A stretch of DNA of 64,000 nucleotides from Poriferisodalis sp965237655. GTDB lineage: Bacteria; Actinomycetota; Acidimicrobiia; Acidimicrobiales; Poriferisodalaceae. The notes beneath the pieces were generated by a model that saw only the letters and a list, made by a program, of their open reading frames with translations, did no database searches and was not told the DNA's origin. Of this stretch, positions 61,837-64,000 are shown one piece after another (positions within the stretch are counted from its first letter, which is position 1; every line of letters begins with the position of its first letter). The translations under genes were made by a program, and so were the position numbers. Location: the NCBI RefSeq assembly GCF_965237655.1, contig NZ_CBDEGB010000002.1, positions 2,294,001 through 2,358,000 on the forward strand, read 5' to 3'.

Positions 61837-61850
61837 TTCGTTACAACGAA
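61837..61850. promoter_or_regulatory. Palindromic operator candidate of the AbiE operon, right copy
   Basis: TTCGTTACAACGAA, 37 bases upstream of the antitoxin start; the inverted counterpart of 40245-40258. Confidence 0.6.
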
Positions 61851-61886
61851 GTTGCACGTCCAAGTGGCGACCAGTAGGGTTCGGTT

Positions 61887-62582
61887 GTGAGCGACGAAGC
61901 TGTGGAATTGCGGGTTTGGATCGACCAACTGCCAGCGCAGTCGTTTTTCTTCACTGACGAAATCCCGGGTTGGTCGCCCTCGCTCCGGTTCACCTTGGCT
62001 CGTATCGCTACTGACCCGGCGCATCCGCTTGTGCGCGTGTCCCGCGGGTTCTTCTGCAAGTGTTGGCATCAAGACAGTTCGCCGCAGGATCAAGCCAGAA
62101 CGGTGAACGTCCGCTTGGCGAGCCTCTACTTGGCCGGCGAAGGCGGCGGGGCCGCAAACTGGAATGCCCTGAATCTGGTGGGATGGACTGCGCAACACCC
62201 TCGACGCAAAGACGTCGGGTGCGTCGGGCGACCCCCTAGGTCACCTTGGGAGCACACAAGATTCGTGCAGCGCAACAACGAGCGGCGGCACGAACTCAGT
62301 TGGGCCGAAGTGACTCTGCTTGAGGCCGTGCGCATGTTCGAAAGCGGCGACTTGGACTGGGATGAAGCAGTCGAGGTCATCACGTCCGGCGACTATCTCG
62401 GCCGGCTCCGGTACGGTGCCGAAGTGGACACCGAGCGGTTTCGCTGGGGTGCCGAAGGTGAGATCAGGCAGCCGAATGCGTTCCATTCCCGAGTGGAGGA
62501 CCTGAGCGCGTCAATGCCTGATCATGACTCGTTCGTTGATTGGCGTGCCCGCGCGGTGTTGGCAAAGCCGTTGAGTGCCTGA
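61887..62582 (+). CDS. abiEi: AbiEi-like antitoxin, right copy
   Basis: Inverted copy of 39513-40208. GTG start at 61887. It overlaps the toxin gene by eight bases (62575-62582). Confidence 0.72.
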   Translation: MSDEAVELRVWIDQLPAQSFFFTDEIPGWSPSLRFTLARIATDPAHPLVRVSRGFFCKCWHQDSSPQDQARTVNVRLASLYLAGEGGGAANWNALNLVGWTAQHPRRKDVGCVGRPPRSPWEHTRFVQRNNERRHELSWAEVTLLEAVRMFESGDLDWDEAVEVITSGDYLGRLRYGAEVDTERFRWGAEGEIRQPNAFHSRVEDLSASMPDHDSFVDWRARAVLAKPLSA

Positions 62583-63702
62583 GCACCATCGCCGTGCGCA
62601 CATGCGGCAAGGCAGACCGGTGCGCCCCACCATCGTGAGGACCAAGGGTGATAAGAGTGCTGCTGATGGCAGCGGCTCGAAAGCTGCCCGTGCCGCTTAT
62701 GACCAGGCCCTCAACGAATCGACTCCGCTCAACACCGACATCGACACTGACGAAGGCCCGAGCGCTTCCAGCGGGTTTGCCAGTGACAGAGCGGCCTTTT
62801 CCGAGGCCGTGGGGATGGTCTCGGAAAAGACGAAACTTGCTCCAGAGCAGATCATCCACGACTACTGGCTGGTCCGCACGCTCTACGCGTTAAGCAAACA
62901 CCTTCCCGAAGATGGTGCCCTCCACAATCGTGTCGGGGCTTGGGTATTCGGCGGCGGCACCTCGTTGGCGACGGCATGGCGTTTCGTTCGCCGGTACTCG
63001 GAAGACATCGACGGGGTGCTGTTCGTCGCAGATACCGACAAGGCGAAACGCAACGCACAACGGCGTGCCTCATCCGGCATCGCGAAATGGGCCACGGATG
63101 ACCCGGACATCACAATCCCGATGATCGAAGGCAAGCGGGTCCTCAAGTCATTCTTCACGGTCGGCGATGTCCCGAGGTACATCAAGTTTGAGACATCGAT
63201 CATCGATGCCTCCGCGGATGGCCTAGTTGAGCCTCGCGAGGTCAAGTCGATGATGTGCCTGCAAGGTGAATCAGCATGGGTCGAGGAGCACCCTGAGCTG
63301 GGAGGCTTCGTCATGCCGTGCGCGAAACCGGCATGGATCGCTGTCAACAAGTTCGACGCACTCCATCGGCGCGCCCAAGACAGAAATCATGACGGTATCA
63401 AAGAGCGCGGTCGTGACCTGTATGACCTATGGGCACTTGCGATTCAGCCGCCGGTCGCTGACGAGATCAGAAAGCGAATGGCCGACCTTTGGGAGCCAGC
63501 GGCGGCCGGGTTGGGCAGGAACGTGACCCCACGACCTGCAGGCGGTTACGCGGACAGCCCGGTGTTCCAAGCAGGAACTGCCGCTTACTCGGCGTTGCAA
63601 GAAGGATTCGACGAGGCCGTCGCCACCACTGTTTGGGGCGCCGCGCCCAAGTTCGAAACGGCCGTCAAGGCCGTGTGTGCGCTTGATGACTCAAGCATTT
63701 GA
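62575..63702 (+). CDS. abiEii: AbiEii-like nucleotidyltransferase toxin, right copy
   Basis: Inverted copy of 38393-39520 with the same intact GGGTSL and YSEDID core. The frame-derived start is a GTG at 62575; a start at ATG 62602 would also keep the conserved region. Confidence 0.85.
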   Translation: MPEHHRRAHMRQGRPVRPTIVRTKGDKSAADGSGSKAARAAYDQALNESTPLNTDIDTDEGPSASSGFASDRAAFSEAVGMVSEKTKLAPEQIIHDYWLVRTLYALSKHLPEDGALHNRVGAWVFGGGTSLATAWRFVRRYSEDIDGVLFVADTDKAKRNAQRRASSGIAKWATDDPDITIPMIEGKRVLKSFFTVGDVPRYIKFETSIIDASADGLVEPREVKSMMCLQGESAWVEEHPELGGFVMPCAKPAWIAVNKFDALHRRAQDRNHDGIKERGRDLYDLWALAIQPPVADEIRKRMADLWEPAAAGLGRNVTPRPAGGYADSPVFQAGTAAYSALQEGFDEAVATTVWGAAPKFETAVKAVCALDDSSI

Positions 63703-64000
63703 CGGCCTCTGGCACTCAGATGCCAGCATCAGCCCTCAGCCGACGCCAAACTGCCATCGCCTCGGCGTGGCCCTTTGCGAGAGCGCTCAGCCCCCCAAGA
63801 AGCCCATTTCGCCCCGAATTCACCCTGAAAATGGCAGTCTCAGCGCCCAGTTGCGCCAGCAGCGCCTGACTTCGGAGCGTCGCGTAACGTTCTGACCAGG
63901 GGTTTTGCCCTCTCGTGGCCAATGTGGAGATTCGGCTAAAATCATGTGGAGATTCACGGATCGGCCAAAATTTGCCCCGTCTGACTTGGGCAAACGCGAC
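63703..64000. other. Sequence after the AbiE operon to the window end
   Basis: I see no supported gene. Near 63925-63975 there are two imperfect direct repeats (..CCAATGTGGAGATTCGGCTAA.. and ..CATGTGGAGATTCACGGATC..), which resemble the multiple terminal repeats of IS21-like elements. Confidence 0.4.

Larger units (their letters stand above)
56286..64000 (+). repeat. Right arm of the giant inverted repeat
   Basis: Reverse-complement partner of 38095-45809. It continues to the window end without losing identity, so its true length exceeds 7,715 bp or ends exactly there. Confidence 0.97.

Overview
This window looks like a piece of a high-GC actinobacterial chromosome. The evidence is two WhiB-type regulators (one of them present twice), many GTG starts, GC-rich codon use, Cell Wall Binding repeats (CWB2) on a giant secreted protein, and a tmRNA whose encoded tag ends in ..LVLAA. 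The mix of secreted FN3/CWB2 proteins with a very heavy insertion-sequence load would fit a marine or host-associated Acidimicrobiia, but that placement is inference. No 16S rRNA or other strong marker is present.

Region 1 (1-11.5 kb) is ordinary chromosome: the start of an MBL-fold hydrolase, a PGPGW membrane protein, class I fumarase, a VOC protein, RarA, a PhyH dioxygenase, an ABC ATPase, an SDR oxidoreductase, a VapBC toxin-antitoxin pair with a palindromic operator candidate, PrmA, and the tmRNA gene ssrA. One IS110 element, whose transposase carries an extra C-terminal HTH, sits between rarA and the PhyH gene.

Region 2 (11.6-25.7 kb) is accessory DNA. It holds a two-gene unit made of an integrase-fold protein lacking the usual catalytic residues and a DDE transposase. 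An ISL3 element with an exact 8-bp target duplication splits the DDE gene. Next come an IS1182 element, two DNA methyltransferases (C5-cytosine, and an SPPY-type amino-methyltransferase) around degraded DNA, a WhiB regulator with an 11-bp inverted repeat at its start, and a MarR regulator.

Region 3 (26-38 kb) is an IS graveyard with readable history. IS21 sits inside IS1380, which splits a small gene that becomes in-frame again when IS1380 and one CTAG copy are removed. An IS5-family element follows, then IS30 inside an IS3-family element. Beyond these lie a truncated gene, a one-TM zinc-cluster protein and a zinc-finger/HNH nuclease.

Region 4 (38.1-64 kb) is a giant inverted repeat. Positions x and 102095-x are reverse complements over at least 7,715 bp (38095-45809 and 56286-64000, the latter running off the window). 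I saw one mismatch (42435/59660). Each arm carries an AbiE-like type IV toxin-antitoxin operon with a palindromic operator candidate, a secreted FN3-NodB polysaccharide deacetylase, a WhiB protein with extra zinc ribbons, and gene debris. The arms enclose a 10,476-bp unique segment. It contains a frameshifted IS3-type element, an IS5-family element, and a 2,648-residue secreted protein that combines WSDGTTMWV repeats, cadherin-like, Calx-beta and FN3 domains, a dikinase (phosphohistidine plus PEP-synthase/PPDK ATP-grasp) module and three CWB2 wall-binding repeats. This giant gene inside a possibly invertible segment, and the dead-integrase/DDE transposon, are the most unusual items in the window.
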